42,671 nucleotides of DNA from Lachnospiraceae bacterium. Lineage in GTDB: Bacteria > Bacillota > Clostridia > Lachnospirales > Lachnospiraceae. Shown one piece after another: positions 8,508 through 18,319 of this stretch (within the stretch, counting starts at the first letter, position 1; each line of letters opens with the position of its first letter). A program made the translations under genes and the position numbers. The notes beneath the pieces were generated by a model, which saw nothing but the letters and a program-made list of their open reading frames with translations, did not search any database and was not told the DNA's origin. Where the stretch lies: contig JAGAMY010000006.1 in the NCBI GenBank assembly GCA_017624495.1, positions 1 to 42,671 on the forward strand. Reading direction: 5' to 3'.

Positions 8508-10532
8508 ATGAAAAAGGGAAAACAAAAAAACACAAAAAAGAAAATAGCAAATGAAATTATGTTTAATGTAGGGCGGAGTGTGCTTGCAGTATTGATTATT
8601 TTAGGGATTTTTTCAATTTTTATGATGAAAACCTCCATCATGACAGCAAAGCAGACAGAACTTACGCTGCAATCAAAAGCGGCATCAAATGAAATTGCAG
8701 ACTTCTTTGATCCCTACATGCGTATGGCAGAACAGATGTCTGTAAATCCACAGATTCAGGAATTGTTAGAAACATCCCATGAGGGCGATAGTCTTATTGA
8801 GATGGAAAATTATGAAACAGTATTTGCAAATATGTTAAATATAGCAAATACAGATAAAGAAAATATTATGGCGGCATGGATTGCAGATATTGATGCAAAT
8901 ATGGTAACGCAATCAGATAAATTTACATCCGGTGAAGGCTGGGAATTTTATGACCGTGCCTGGGCATATTGTACCAAAACAGGCGAAGTGATTTTAACAG
9001 AGCCTTATGTGGATGCGAGTACCGGAAGTATGATTATCAGTACCGTATCACCGGTATATTCCCCGGAAAGTGGAGATGTGTTAGGTGTGGCAGGACTAGA
9101 TATTTCTTTAGCACATGTGCAGGAAATTATGCAGGAGCATAAGATTGGAAATCATGGATATGTGGTACTGTTTTCAACAGAAGGAAATATTATCTATGCA
9201 CCGGATGAAAATATTATACAGAAAAATGTAGGTGAAATTGGTTTAAGTGAGAATGTGGTAAATGCCGTAAACAGCCAGCAGGAAACATTTTTGAAGTACA
9301 CAATAGGCAAAACTACAAAATATGGCTTTACATCAGTAATGGAAAATTCGGGTTGCATGGTGCTTAGTAATATGCCATTTATGGAGTACTATTTTGCATT
9401 GATTCAAATGATAGTGGCAATAGTGGCACTTTTTATCGTTGGTATAATTGTCGTTATCATAAGCATTAAAAAAGTGGCAGCAAGAATTACAAAACCAATT
9501 CTGGAGTTAAATGAAACAGCAATGAAATTAGCAGAAGGCGATTTAGATGTGGAACTTGTGGTAAATGTAGAAAATGAAATTGGAGAATTAGGTCATTCTA
9601 TAGAAGCAACGGTTGCACGTCTGAAAGAGTATATTGTATATATTGATGAATTATCGGCTGTATTAAAACAGATAGCCGATGGAAAACTGGCTGTAGAGCT
9701 GAAAAACGATTATGTAGGTGAATTTTCAAAATTAAAAGAGGCATTATTGCTGATTTCCTCTTCTATGACGGAAGTACTTTCGGGTATCAATGAAAGTGCA
9801 GGACAGGTAGCCGGAGGAGCGGATGAATTAGCATCAGCAGCACAGATGTTAGCAGAAGGTTCAGGTACACAGGCGGCTGCTGTACAGGAGCTGGTAGCGA
9901 CAACAGCTACCATTGCCGAACAGGTACAGGAAAGCAAGGATGGTGCCGAAAAGTCAGCAAAAGAAACCCAGCAGGTAACACTTATGATGGAGCACAGCAG
10001 AGAGCAGATGCAGGCGATGATGCAGGCAATGGAAAAAATACAGCAGACATCCCATCAGGTAGTGGGTATTATTCAGGCAATAGAAGAAATTGCAGATCAG
10101 ACGAATCTGCTTTCATTAAATGCTTCTATAGAAGCGGCCAGAGTAGGTGAAGCCGGAAAAGGCTTTGCTGTTGTGGCAGGTGAAATTGGTAAATTGGCAG
10201 AAGAAAGTTCAAAGGCTGCAAATAATACAAGAAGCCTGATTAATATTTCTATGGAAGAGATTGAAAATGGAAATGCAATGGCGGAAGAAGTGATGAACTC
10301 ATTAAAGGATGCCGTGGATGCTGTGGAACGTGTAAATGGAATGATACAGGTTACTGCTGACAATGCCTCTGATCAGGCATACAATATGGATCAGATAAGG
10401 ATTGGTATTGAAGAAATATCCGAAAGTGTACAGGATACATCAGCTACAGCAGAGGAGTGTTCAGCTACCTCTGAAGAGCTGGCTTCACAGGCAGCCATAT
10501 TAAAAGAAATGGTGGGCAGATTTGAATACTAA
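8508..10532 (+). CDS. Methyl-accepting chemotaxis protein with dCache sensor
   Basis: A 674-residue membrane chemoreceptor. TM1 lies at about residues 20-42. The extracytoplasmic double Cache domain (about 43-290) carries DRAWAY and [10 protein letters not shown], the region that binds small ligands in dCache_1 receptors; the usual Arg-x-Trp-Tyr reads Arg-Ala-Trp-Ala, so the amino-acid pocket is not canonical. TM2 is at about 295-320, then HAMP, then the signalling domain with [30 protein letters not shown]. There is no C-terminal pentapeptide. The start at 8508 is chosen because AAAGGAG ends 9 nt upstream; the ATG at 8487 lacks a site. Confidence 0.92.
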   Translation: MKKGKQKNTKKKIANEIMFNVGRSVLAVLIILGIFSIFMMKTSIMTAKQTELTLQSKAASNEIADFFDPYMRMAEQMSVNPQIQELLETSHEGDSLIEMENYETVFANMLNIANTDKENIMAAWIADIDANMVTQSDKFTSGEGWEFYDRAWAYCTKTGEVILTEPYVDASTGSMIISTVSPVYSPESGDVLGVAGLDISLAHVQEIMQEHKIGNHGYVVLFSTEGNIIYAPDENIIQKNVGEIGLSENVVNAVNSQQETFLKYTIGKTTKYGFTSVMENSGCMVLSNMPFMEYYFALIQMIVAIVALFIVGIIVVIISIKKVAARITKPILELNETAMKLAEGDLDVELVVNVENEIGELGHSIEATVARLKEYIVYIDELSAVLKQIADGKLAVELKNDYVGEFSKLKEALLLISSSMTEVLSGINESAGQVAGGADELASAAQMLAEGSGTQAAAVQELVATTATIAEQVQESKDGAEKSAKETQQVTLMMEHSREQMQAMMQAMEKIQQTSHQVVGIIQAIEEIADQTNLLSLNASIEAARVGEAGKGFAVVAGEIGKLAEESSKAANNTRSLINISMEEIENGNAMAEEVMNSLKDAVDAVERVNGMIQVTADNASDQAYNMDQIRIGIEEISESVQDTSATAEECSATSEELASQAAILKEMVGRFEY

Positions 10533-10580
10533 CTGCATAATTTGAAAACGGAAAGGGTAAACTTCATAAAAAAGAATTAA

Positions 10581-11897
<1,317 letters not shown>

Positions 11898-11916
11898 AAA
11901 AATCTGCGAATAATAG

Positions 11917-11945
11917 TTGAAATCACTGAAGGCTTGTGCTATAAT
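11917..11945 (+). promoter_or_regulatory. Promoter of secG
   Basis: TTGAAA (11917-11922) and TATAAT (11940-11945), 17-bp spacing, about 45 nt upstream of the GTG. Confidence 0.75.
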
Positions 11946-11989
11946 ATCATAAGTTGTGAGAATAGAACAAGTCGCAGGAGGTGTGATTC

Positions 11990-12232
11990 GTGGCGGTTGC
12001 AAAGACAATTTTGACAGTAGTATTTATTTTAATATGTTTAGCATTAACAGTAATCATCTTATTACAGGAAGGTAAATCAGCAGGTTTAGGTGCTATTGCT
12101 GGTGCAGCAGATACCTATTGGGGAAAGAATAAAGGTCGTTCCATGGAAGGTATGCTGGTTAAGATTACCAAAGTATTAGTAGCATTATTTATCATTATTG
12201 CTGCTGTATTGAATATTGGAAGTTTTGTATAA
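11990..12232 (+). CDS. secG: Preprotein translocase subunit SecG
   Basis: An 80-residue membrane protein of the SecYEG channel. Two TM helices (about residues 3-25 and 57-78) flank a cytoplasmic loop with LLQEGKSAGLGAIAG, the typical SecG signature. It starts with GTG at 11990, 7 nt after a full AGGAGG. It lies between eno and rnr, as in many Firmicutes. Confidence 0.93.
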   Translation: MAVAKTILTVVFILICLALTVIILLQEGKSAGLGAIAGAADTYWGKNKGRSMEGMLVKITKVLVALFIIIAAVLNIGSFV

Positions 12233-12241
12233 GAACAAGAG

Positions 12242-12269
12242 AGACTGTCGTGCATTCGACAGTCTTTTT
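12242..12269 (+). terminator. Terminator after secG
   Basis: AGACTGTCG (12242-12250) pairs with CGACAGTCT (12257-12265), followed by T5. It may be partly read through into rnr. Confidence 0.85.
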
Positions 12270-12326
12270 GTATTTTAGGCAGAAGGTTATTGAGGGTACG
12301 CAGCATAGGCTGCATATAGGAGAATT

Positions 12327-14489
12327 ATGGATAGAGAACAATTAGAAGCAAGGAAAAAAATGATATACGAATTCATTTGCAGTGATTTGTATGTTCCGAT
12401 GAAAATTAAAGAATTAGCAATATTGCTTTCTGTTCCAAAGACACAGCGCAATGACTTGGAAGAGGTTTTAAATGCATTGATTTTAGAAGGCAAAATCGAA
12501 TTATCCCAAAAAGGAAAATATGCTAAGGCAGAAGGCAAATTTATTACAGGTATATTTACCGCTCATCCAAGGGGATTTGGATTTGTTACCATAGAAGGTG
12601 AGGAAGAAGATATTTTCATTCCGGCAGACCAGATTAACGGAGCATTGCACAAAGATACTGTACAGGTGGCAGTAAGCCCGGTAAATACCGGCAAGAGAAA
12701 AGAAGGTACGATTGTTAAAGTTCTTGCCCGGGGCATGGAGCAGATTGTGGGTACTTATGAACAGAGTAAAAATTTTGGCTTTGTAGTGCCGGATGATCAG
12801 AAAATGCTAAAGGATATTTTTATTCCAAAGGAACGTTCAAAGGGAGCGGTCAGTGGACATAAGGTTGTAGTGGAAATTACCGATTATGGCAAAAAAGACC
12901 GCAAGCCGGAAGGAAAAGTAGTGGAAATCATCGGTCATATCAATGATCCGGGAACAGATATTATGTCGTTGATAAAAGCCTATGATTTGCCTGTGGAATT
13001 TCCGGAAAAGGTATTAAATCAGGCAGTTCGTGTGGCAAAAGACGTAACTGCGGCAGATATGGCAGGTCGTATGGATTTGCGTGACTGGCAGACAGTTACC
13101 ATTGACGGCGAAGATGCAAAGGACTTAGATGATGCCATTACCATTACAAAAGAAGGAGATATGTATCGTCTGGGTGTGCATATTGCAGATGTTACCAATT
13201 ATGTACAGGAGCACAGTGCTTTAGATGTGGAGGCATTAAAACGTGGTACCAGTGTATATCTGGTAGACAGGGTTATACCGATGCTGCCCCATACATTATC
13301 CAATGGTATCTGCTCCTTAAATCAGGGAGAAGACCGTCTGGCATTAAGCTGTATAATGACAATAGATGCCAAAGGAACAGTCGTTGACCACAAAATTGCG
13401 GAAACTGTGGTGAATGTAGACCGCCGGATGAGTTATACCAATGTTAAAAAGATATTGGAAGATAAAGACGAAGAGATTATTGCAGAATATCAAGATTTTG
13501 TTCCTATGTTTGAGGACATGAAGGAGCTGGCAGCCATTCTTCGTAAAAAACGTATGAAGCGTGGTTCTATCGATTTTGATTTCCCGGAAACAAAGATTAT
13601 TCTGGATAAAGAAGGACATCCGATAGAGATTAAACCTTATGAGCGAAATGTTGCGACAAAAATTATTGAAGATTTTATGCTGATTGCCAATGAAACCGTG
13701 GCAGAAGACTTTTTCTGGCAGCAGATGCCATTTGTCTACCGGACACATGACAATCCGGATAGTGAAAAAATTCACAAACTATCAACTTTTATTAATAATT
13801 TTGGGTATTCCATCCACATCGGACAGGATGAAGTACATCCAAAGGAATTGCAGAAGCTTTTGCAGAAAATTGAGGGTTCACCGGAAGAGCCTTTAATCAG
13901 TCGCTTAACACTGCGTTCCATGAAACAGGCAAAATATGCTACCATGAGTACCGGACACTTTGGGCTGGCGACATCCTATTATTGTCATTTTACTTCGCCT
14001 ATCCGTCGTTATCCGGATTTGCAGATTCACCGTATTATTAAGGAATGTCTGCGAAATAGGATGAATGATAAACGTATGGCGCATTATGATAAGATACTGC
14101 CGGAGGTTGCGAAACATTCCAGCGAAATGGAGCGTCGTGCCGATGAAGCCGAGCGTGAAACTGAGAAAATGAAAAAGGTAGAATATATGTCTAAGCATAT
14201 CGGAGAAACCTTTGAAGGTGTGATTTCCGGTGTGACTTCATGGGGGATGTATGTGGAACTGCCGGATACCATTGAAGGATTGGTGCATATTACCGCTTTA
14301 GAGGATGATTTTTATGAATATCATGAATCTACCTATGAACTGGTGGGAACAGTGACAAATCGCCGATATAAGCTGGGACAGAAAATAAAGGTGGTCTGTG
14401 ATTCAACGGATAAACTTCTGCGTACCATAGACTTTGTACTTGCCAAAGAAGAGGAAATTGATTATGATTTTCCGGAGGAAGAAGAATAA
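12327..14489 (+). CDS. rnr: Ribonuclease R
   Basis: A 720-residue processive 3'-5' exoribonuclease that degrades structured RNA, including nonstop mRNA released by trans-translation. In order: an N-terminal helical/winged segment (about 1-65), two cold-shock OB domains (about 70-215), the RNB catalytic domain (about 245-575) with the metal-binding DLDD at 266-269 and TSPIRRYPDLQIHR, and a C-terminal S1 domain (about 630-705). An acidic tail (DYDFPEEEE) ends the protein. AGGAGA lies just before the start. Its place directly before smpB and ssrA fits the known RNase R-SmpB-tmRNA partnership. Confidence 0.95.
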   Translation: MDREQLEARKKMIYEFICSDLYVPMKIKELAILLSVPKTQRNDLEEVLNALILEGKIELSQKGKYAKAEGKFITGIFTAHPRGFGFVTIEGEEEDIFIPADQINGALHKDTVQVAVSPVNTGKRKEGTIVKVLARGMEQIVGTYEQSKNFGFVVPDDQKMLKDIFIPKERSKGAVSGHKVVVEITDYGKKDRKPEGKVVEIIGHINDPGTDIMSLIKAYDLPVEFPEKVLNQAVRVAKDVTAADMAGRMDLRDWQTVTIDGEDAKDLDDAITITKEGDMYRLGVHIADVTNYVQEHSALDVEALKRGTSVYLVDRVIPMLPHTLSNGICSLNQGEDRLALSCIMTIDAKGTVVDHKIAETVVNVDRRMSYTNVKKILEDKDEEIIAEYQDFVPMFEDMKELAAILRKKRMKRGSIDFDFPETKIILDKEGHPIEIKPYERNVATKIIEDFMLIANETVAEDFFWQQMPFVYRTHDNPDSEKIHKLSTFINNFGYSIHIGQDEVHPKELQKLLQKIEGSPEEPLISRLTLRSMKQAKYATMSTGHFGLATSYYCHFTSPIRRYPDLQIHRIIKECLRNRMNDKRMAHYDKILPEVAKHSSEMERRADEAERETEKMKKVEYMSKHIGETFEGVISGVTSWGMYVELPDTIEGLVHITALEDDFYEYHESTYELVGTVTNRRYKLGQKIKVVCDSTDKLLRTIDFVLAKEEEIDYDFPEEEE

Positions 14490-14549
14490 AAGATAGAATA
14501 GACATTGTCTATATTGGATAGGCAGTATGGATTGGAGAATAAGGATTAA

Positions 14550-15017
14550 ATGGGAAAAGAAAGTATTAAACTGATTGCAAATAATAAAAAGGCAAGACAT
14601 GATTATTTTTTAGAAGAGCTCTATGAAGCAGGAATCAGTCTGCATGGAACAGAAGTAAAGTCCCTGCGTATGGGAAAATGCAGTGTCAAAGAGGCATTTA
14701 TCCGCATTGAAAAGGGAGAAGTGTATATCTATGGGATGCACATTTCTCCCTATGAAAAGGGAAATATTTTTAATAAAGACCCTCTGCGTCCCAAAAAATT
14801 GCTGATGCACAAAAAAGAAATTTTAAAATTACAGCAAAAAATTGCAGAAAAAGGGTATACTTTAGTACCGGTTGAGGTATATTTTAAAGGTAGTCTTGTA
14901 AAAGTACAGATTGCCCTTGCCAAAGGTAAAAAGCTTTATGACAAACGTCAGGATATAGCAAAGAAAGATCAGCGTCGTGAGCATGAAAGAGATTTCAAGG
15001 TGAAAAATTTGTATTAA
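14550..15017 (+). CDS. smpB: tmRNA-binding protein SmpB
   Basis: A 155-residue protein that binds the tRNA-like domain of tmRNA and brings it to stalled ribosomes. Family motifs are [52 protein letters not shown] and [15 protein letters not shown], followed by the basic C-terminal tail. The length is normal. GGAGAATAAGGA precedes the ATG. It lies 60 nt after rnr and just ahead of the tmRNA gene. Confidence 0.96.
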   Translation: MGKESIKLIANNKKARHDYFLEELYEAGISLHGTEVKSLRMGKCSVKEAFIRIEKGEVYIYGMHISPYEKGNIFNKDPLRPKKLLMHKKEILKLQQKIAEKGYTLVPVEVYFKGSLVKVQIALAKGKKLYDKRQDIAKKDQRREHERDFKVKNLY

Positions 15018-15036
15018 AAAATACAAAATATACTAC

Positions 15037-15065
15037 TTGACCGAAAAAGCTATTTTGGATATAAT
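15037..15065 (+). promoter_or_regulatory. Promoter of ssrA
   Basis: TTGACC (15037-15042) and TATAAT (15060-15065), 17-bp spacing. The predicted start near 15072 leaves a 5' leader of about 48 nt to be processed off the tmRNA. Confidence 0.8.
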
Positions 15066-15119
15066 TAGTATTCAAGACTTGCCGGATATTATATCTGTTA
15101 AGTCTACAATTTCATATCA

Positions 15120-15456
15120 GGGCCAGTAAAGGTTTCGACAGGGATTATGAAGCTGGAGAAGCGGGTCGCATGGGATGCGTTAAATGCCAAAATTAAAATT
15201 AAACGCTAACGATAATTTAGCTTACGCTGCCTAGTTGCAGCAGTCTGACCTAGAGCACCTACACTTTAGGACTCAGGCTTCGACTATGTAGGAAACGACA
15301 CATACTAAGCTTTGCGTATGTGGGCGTATCATGAAGCTACTGAAGCAGGAATCGTGTTTGTTCGAGTCTTGTAGAGGGAATGTCAAAAAATAAACTACGC
15401 TCGTAGAAGGACAGGGGATTGGTTTTTGGACACGGGTTCGATTCCCGTCTGGTCCA
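15120..15456 (+). ncRNA. ssrA: Transfer-messenger RNA (one-piece)
   Basis: Rescues stalled ribosomes together with SmpB. The 5' end GGGCCAG (15120-15126) pairs with CTGGTCC (15449-15455) as the acceptor stem, followed by discriminator A15456; CCA is not encoded. The T arm ACGGGTTCGATTCCCGT is typical. The tag reading frame is 15205-15234, encoding ANDNLAYAA and a TAG stop, preceded by the TAAAC resume context. The AxA ending is the expected protease-recognition tail. Confidence 0.95.
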
Positions 15457-15466
15457 CTCTTTGAAA

Positions 15467-15522
15467 AGTGCCTAAAATCAAGGTTTTGTTAGAAAAATCA
15501 AGGGTTTAGGCACTGTTTTTTG
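15467..15522 (+). terminator. Terminator of ssrA
   Basis: AGTGCCTAAA (15467-15476) pairs with TTTAGGCACT (15505-15514), followed by GTTTTTT. The 28-nt loop contains two copies of AAATCAAG. Confidence 0.75.
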
Positions 15523-15592
15523 TCATGAAATTTGTCATAGAAAAACGTTGTTTTTGAGTTTAAAACACATTTTTTGTCATGAAATTTGTCAT
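15516..15592. repeat. Direct repeats just downstream of ssrA
   Basis: The motif TTTTTGTCATGAAATTTG followed by TCAT occurs at about 15516-15538 and again at about 15570-15592, start to start 54 bp. Each copy itself contains two TGTCAT words. Paired repeats beside an ssrA 3' end resemble arm sites for an integrase or excisionase, but no complete integrase is in the window. Confidence 0.55.
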
Positions 15593-15654
15593 GAAAATCA
15601 GTGAAAATTTGTGAATTATTACAGTAGTATTTATTTTAAAAATCTGTATAATAA

Positions 15655-15852
15655 TATATGAGGAATTTCTTATTCCTCGCATATTATGAAATAAGCAGGC
15701 AACTTGAGTGTCTGTGGTCGTTAAGTGTACACGGTTTCGTCAGAGGAGTGGTGTACATTGACATTAATGGGGTTTGCACAGTTTCCACAGTCTGACTAGG
15801 GTAACCGAAAGAAAATGTGCCAAAGGCTTCGTGTTATACGAAGCCTTTTGTT
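15655..15852 (+). ncRNA. Candidate structured small RNA of about 200 nt
   Basis: Between ssrA and the nuclease gene lies a stretch with no plausible protein but dense pairing. TATAAT at 15647-15652 gives a likely start near 15659. Elements in order: GAGGAAT/ATTCCTC hairpin (15660-15678); CTGTGG (15712-15717) with CCACAG (15785-15790) as a long-range stem; inside it TGTACAC (15726-15732) with GTGTACA (15751-15757); and a terminator, 11 bp, 15822-15832 with 15838-15848, then TTTT. No good -35 box is visible. I do not recognise it as tmRNA, SRP RNA, RNase P, a T-box or a common riboswitch. A 6S-type RNA or an RNA antitoxin remain possible. Confidence 0.55.
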
Positions 15853-15868
15853 ATGCAAGGAGAAAAAA

Positions 15869-16474
15869 ATGCCGGATTTACTATATGATGCCGCAGTTGA
15901 ATATCAAAAATTAAAAAGTATTATCTATAAAATAGTAGTTGGGAGAAAAAAACAGTCGTATAATATAAATTTACATTTCCCGCCAGAATCATTCTTTCAT
16001 TTGGCTGGATTGTAGCATTTGAATGACATTACATTTCCATCAACAAATAGGGAACGTATTTATAAAGAAATCTTAAAACAAAAACTTACGATAAACGATA
16101 TTAAAACGTCTGAATTTTATGAAAAATGGTTCATAGAAGAACGGTTAAGCAATTTCAAAGTCTTACGCGATATAATAGAAGGTAATTCGTTTTATTATAA
16201 AATCAATGCGAGAAAATATATAGAATATACAGATATTAAAGCAGATTATTTGTGTGAACACAAACAGGATATAAATACAATATATTTATTTTTGGTAATA
16301 CAAAAATTATACCCCAAATTTGAAAATGAATGTAAAGGATGCTCTTTGTTCACAAAACATAATTATGATTATTCTAATGGAACAGCTAAGACAACTACGT
16401 TATTGATTGAAAAAATAGAAAACGGCAATACAAAAGTTGTATTCAGAAATCCTTCATATATTGAACAGAGATAA
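15869..16474 (+). pseudogene. PBECR4-like nuclease gene interrupted by in-frame TAG
   Basis: From ATG 15869 (AAGGAG 6 nt upstream) the frame runs 48 codons to a TAG at 16013-16015, then continues in the same frame to a TAA at 16472-16474. Read through, it encodes 201 residues that look continuous. Around the stop the protein reads FFHLAGL-stop-HLNDITF, where Gln (CAG) would fit, so one C-to-T change explains it. FHLxGLxxLxDI, IKADYL and the later DYSNGTAKTTTLLIEKI resemble the PBECR4 family (phage Barnase-EndoU-ColicinE5/D-RelE-like nucleases). Whether it is dead, suppressed or reinitiated is open. A candidate structured RNA with its own terminator lies directly upstream. Confidence 0.6.
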
Positions 16475-16509
16475 AAAGCAGCACTGCCAAAATGCAATGC
16501 TGTTTTTTG

Positions 16510-16623
16510 TTATTTATCAATCATTTCATTTATATACTGCGCCGCAAATTTCTGCATCTCCGTCTTTTTATCTTGAAACGCATGGCGGTAAACAGATTTT
16601 AAAGTATTGGCTGGTCTAAGTCA
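16510..16623 (-). pseudogene. C-terminal scrap of a tyrosine recombinase
   Basis: On the minus strand a 37-codon frame ends in TAA at 16512-16510 and reads TLKSVYRHAFQDKKTEMQ then KFAAQYINEMIDK. This resembles the last stretch of phage-type tyrosine integrases around the catalytic Tyr (T-L-x-x-V-Y-x-H) plus the final helix. A TGA closes the frame upstream, and no other integrase part is nearby. Its place about 1 kb after ssrA, a classic integration site, fits a decayed integrative element. Confidence 0.5.
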
Positions 16624-16695
16624 AAAACAGTGAAAATAAAGTAAAAGTCATGAATAGACAGGGCAAATGCTCGGATTGCACCAAAAATCTGATAT

Positions 16696-16742
16696 AAAAA
16701 ATGTATACCATTGGCAAAAACACCAGTGGTATACATTTTTCT
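16696..16742. terminator. Bidirectional terminator
   Basis: An 18-bp stem with one G-T pair (arms about 16697-16714 and 16723-16740) has A-rich and T-rich flanks in both directions. It serves the minus-strand gene that ends at 16744. Confidence 0.85.
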
Positions 16743-16743
16743 T

Positions 16744-16968
16744 TTATTTCTTATGTTGAGCAAGCATCCTGTTTGCTAAATCATTCATATTAGGATAAAT
16801 ATTATTGGTAACATATTCCGGTCCTAATTTTGTTGCAATAGTGTAACGGGCACAAAGGGTTTTATCACCTTCACAATACTTTTTCTTATACATACCTCCG
16901 AGACCGGAATTAATATCCATGTCGCCCTGATAAAATGGACATTTAGAAAGTTTTTCGCAAGTTGCCAT
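16744..16968 (-). CDS. Small conserved cysteine protein of unknown role
   Basis: A 74-residue soluble protein starting MATCEKLSKCPFYQGDM, with four cysteines (C4, C10, C32, C39) and the block KKKYCEGDKTLCARY then GPEYVTNNIYPNMNDLANRM. I recall similar short proteins in Lachnospiraceae and in other anaerobes, sometimes beside signalling genes, but no established function. The Cys spacing suggests a small metal or Fe-S site, which is inference. GGAGG lies about 9 nt before the ATG and a strong promoter of its own is upstream, so it is surely expressed as a unit. Confidence 0.8.
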   Translation of the reverse strand: MATCEKLSKCPFYQGDMDINSGLGGMYKKKYCEGDKTLCARYTIATKLGPEYVTNNIYPNMNDLANRMLAQHKK

Positions 16969-17001
16969 AATATTCGACCTCCGTTCAAGAATTACATGCT
17001 C

Positions 17002-17030
17002 ATATTAGCACAGATTCGATGAATTGTCAA
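17002..17030 (-). promoter_or_regulatory. Promoter of the small Cys protein
   Basis: On the minus strand, TTGACA (17030-17025) and TAATAT (17007-17002) are spaced by 17 bp, about 35 nt before the ATG. Confidence 0.75.
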
Positions 17031-17042
17031 ACAATACAAACT

Positions 17043-17258
17043 CTATTCCAAATCCGGATTATATTCTAAAATATCTCCCGGCTGACAATGCAGAACTTCA
17101 CAAATCGCCTCTAAAGTGGAAAAACGGATAGCACTAATTTTTCCGGTCTTCATTTTAGATAAATTTACATTGGATACGCCGACTTTTTCGGATAATTCAT
17201 TTAAACTCATTTTACGGTCAGCCATAACCCGGTCTAATCGTAATACAATTTTTCCCAT
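17043..17258 (-). CDS. Small XRE-type HTH regulator, YozG-like
   Basis: A 71-residue protein that is essentially one Cro/CI-type helix-turn-helix: LNELSEKVGVSNVNLSKMKTG (HTH) followed by STLEAICEVLHCQPGDILEY. This short form is typically encoded next to a DUF2975 membrane protein, as in Bacillus subtilis yozG-yoaS, and that is the case here: the DUF2975 gene ends 17 nt upstream in the same operon. It probably autoregulates through the inverted repeat around the promoter at 18036-18113 (inference). Confidence 0.88.
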   Translation of the reverse strand: MGKIVLRLDRVMADRKMSLNELSEKVGVSNVNLSKMKTGKISAIRFSTLEAICEVLHCQPGDILEYNPDLE

Positions 17259-17275
17259 AGCTAATCCTCGTCTTT

Positions 17276-17965
17276 CTATAAAGTTTCGTCAGATTCCTGC
17301 TGAAGTACAGCACCATATTTGAAAATATAAACCAGTACCAGTACCACCAAAACAATTAATAAAATATTAAAATCGATAGTAAACATAATGCTTGTTTTGT
17401 TGTACATAAGTGTATTGGTGATGGAGCTTGTAATCATGGAAACTAAACTCCATGGAATTAAAGAAATAGCAAAATTCTGCATTTTTTTAATTACGTTATC
17501 CTCAAATGGGGATTGGCAGTCACGAAAAGCTTTGCACAACCCACCAACAAAAAAGAGGGTAATAAATGTCAATGCTAAAACAACAACGCCCATAACTGCA
17601 ATCCATGCCAAATCACGAATGGTAAATGTGTATTGTTCCAGTTCGCCAGTCATTTGCATACCTGTTTCTGTGAATTCGGCAGTAGCTTCTGCGTAGCCTT
17701 CTTCGCCGGCATCTGCTATAGCTTCCTGCTTAAACGTTGCCAGTTCTTCAGCAGGAATTTCAATGCCAAGTGCAGAAAAGTCTACATCTACAGCCATAGT
17801 TCCTGCGGTAGTAACTTTTACAAATGAGTCCGGCAGCAAAAAGCAGATAAGGGAACCGATAATGGTAAATACCATGGCGATGCCTATTAAAATTTTTGCA
17901 ATAAGTGTTATTACGTTACTGATTTTTCCAATTTTGTTAATCTTTTGAATTGCCTGTTCTTTCAT
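17276..17965 (-). CDS. DUF2975 membrane protein, YoaS-like
   Basis: A 229-residue integral membrane protein with four predicted TM segments: about residues 15-45, 120-150, 170-195 and 200-222 (LLIVLVVLVLVYIFKYGAVL). A variable Glu/Ala/Thr-rich extracytoplasmic loop of about 65 residues lies between TM1 and TM2. It ends FKYGAVLQQESDETL, the usual DUF2975 ending, and the next gene encodes its HTH partner. The function of the family is not established; a role in signalling or membrane stress is often supposed. AGGAGAG precedes the start. Confidence 0.85.
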   Translation of the reverse strand: MKEQAIQKINKIGKISNVITLIAKILIGIAMVFTIIGSLICFLLPDSFVKVTTAGTMAVDVDFSALGIEIPAEELATFKQEAIADAGEEGYAEATAEFTETGMQMTGELEQYTFTIRDLAWIAVMGVVVLALTFITLFFVGGLCKAFRDCQSPFEDNVIKKMQNFAISLIPWSLVSMITSSITNTLMYNKTSIMFTIDFNILLIVLVVLVLVYIFKYGAVLQQESDETL

Positions 17966-18035
17966 AATGAAATCTCTCCTTTTTTGTTTAGATAATTCAC
18001 TACCTCTGCAGAAAAGTAAATGAAAAAGATAAATG

Positions 18036-18113
18036 TTTTAATGTTTATCGTTAAATGAACTATACCGCATGTTTTGTTGTTTGTCAACAATAATTTAACG
18101 AAAAACATTAAAA
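18036..18113. promoter_or_regulatory. 21-bp inverted repeat bracketing the DUF2975 promoter
   Basis: The arm at 18036-18056 and the arm at 18093-18113 are reverse complements at 20 of 21 positions. Between them, on the minus strand, sit TTGACA (18087-18082) and TATAGT (18064-18059) with 17-bp spacing. One arm therefore lies just upstream of -35 and the other just downstream of -10, an arrangement suited to a regulator occupying both sides. The HTH protein encoded second in this operon is the obvious candidate. Confidence 0.75.
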
Positions 18114-18243
18114 AATTACTTTTGAAAATAAAATGAATTACAAATTAGAAAAAATAGAAATGTGGCAAAAATAATGCGTAAGTAGAAAAATTCCATAATA
18201 AAAAGCGAAAAGGAAAATAAAACAAATAAAATGTAAAATATAG

Positions 18244-18272
18244 TTGACATAATGTAAAAAGAGTGCTAATAT
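18244..18272 (+). promoter_or_regulatory. Promoter of the membrane protein/XRE pair
   Basis: TTGACA (18244-18249) and TAATAT (18267-18272), 17-bp spacing. AATGTAAAA occurs at 18230-18238 and again at 18251-18259, 21 bp apart (two helical turns), flanking the -35 box, and may be a paired regulator site. Confidence 0.75.
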
Positions 18273-18319
18273 ACAATCAGAACAGAAAACAAACAACTTT
18301 TTGAAAAGGAGAGAATATT

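Noticed and set aside
15780..15852. T-box leader, because AGGGTAACCG is followed by a terminator
   Set aside because: The essential TGGN bulge and a specifier stem-loop are missing, and the downstream gene is not an amino-acid gene.
16437..16619. Small plus-strand frame of 60 codons
   Set aside because: It overlaps the end of the nuclease gene and the integrase scrap, has no ribosome site and no family-like sequence.
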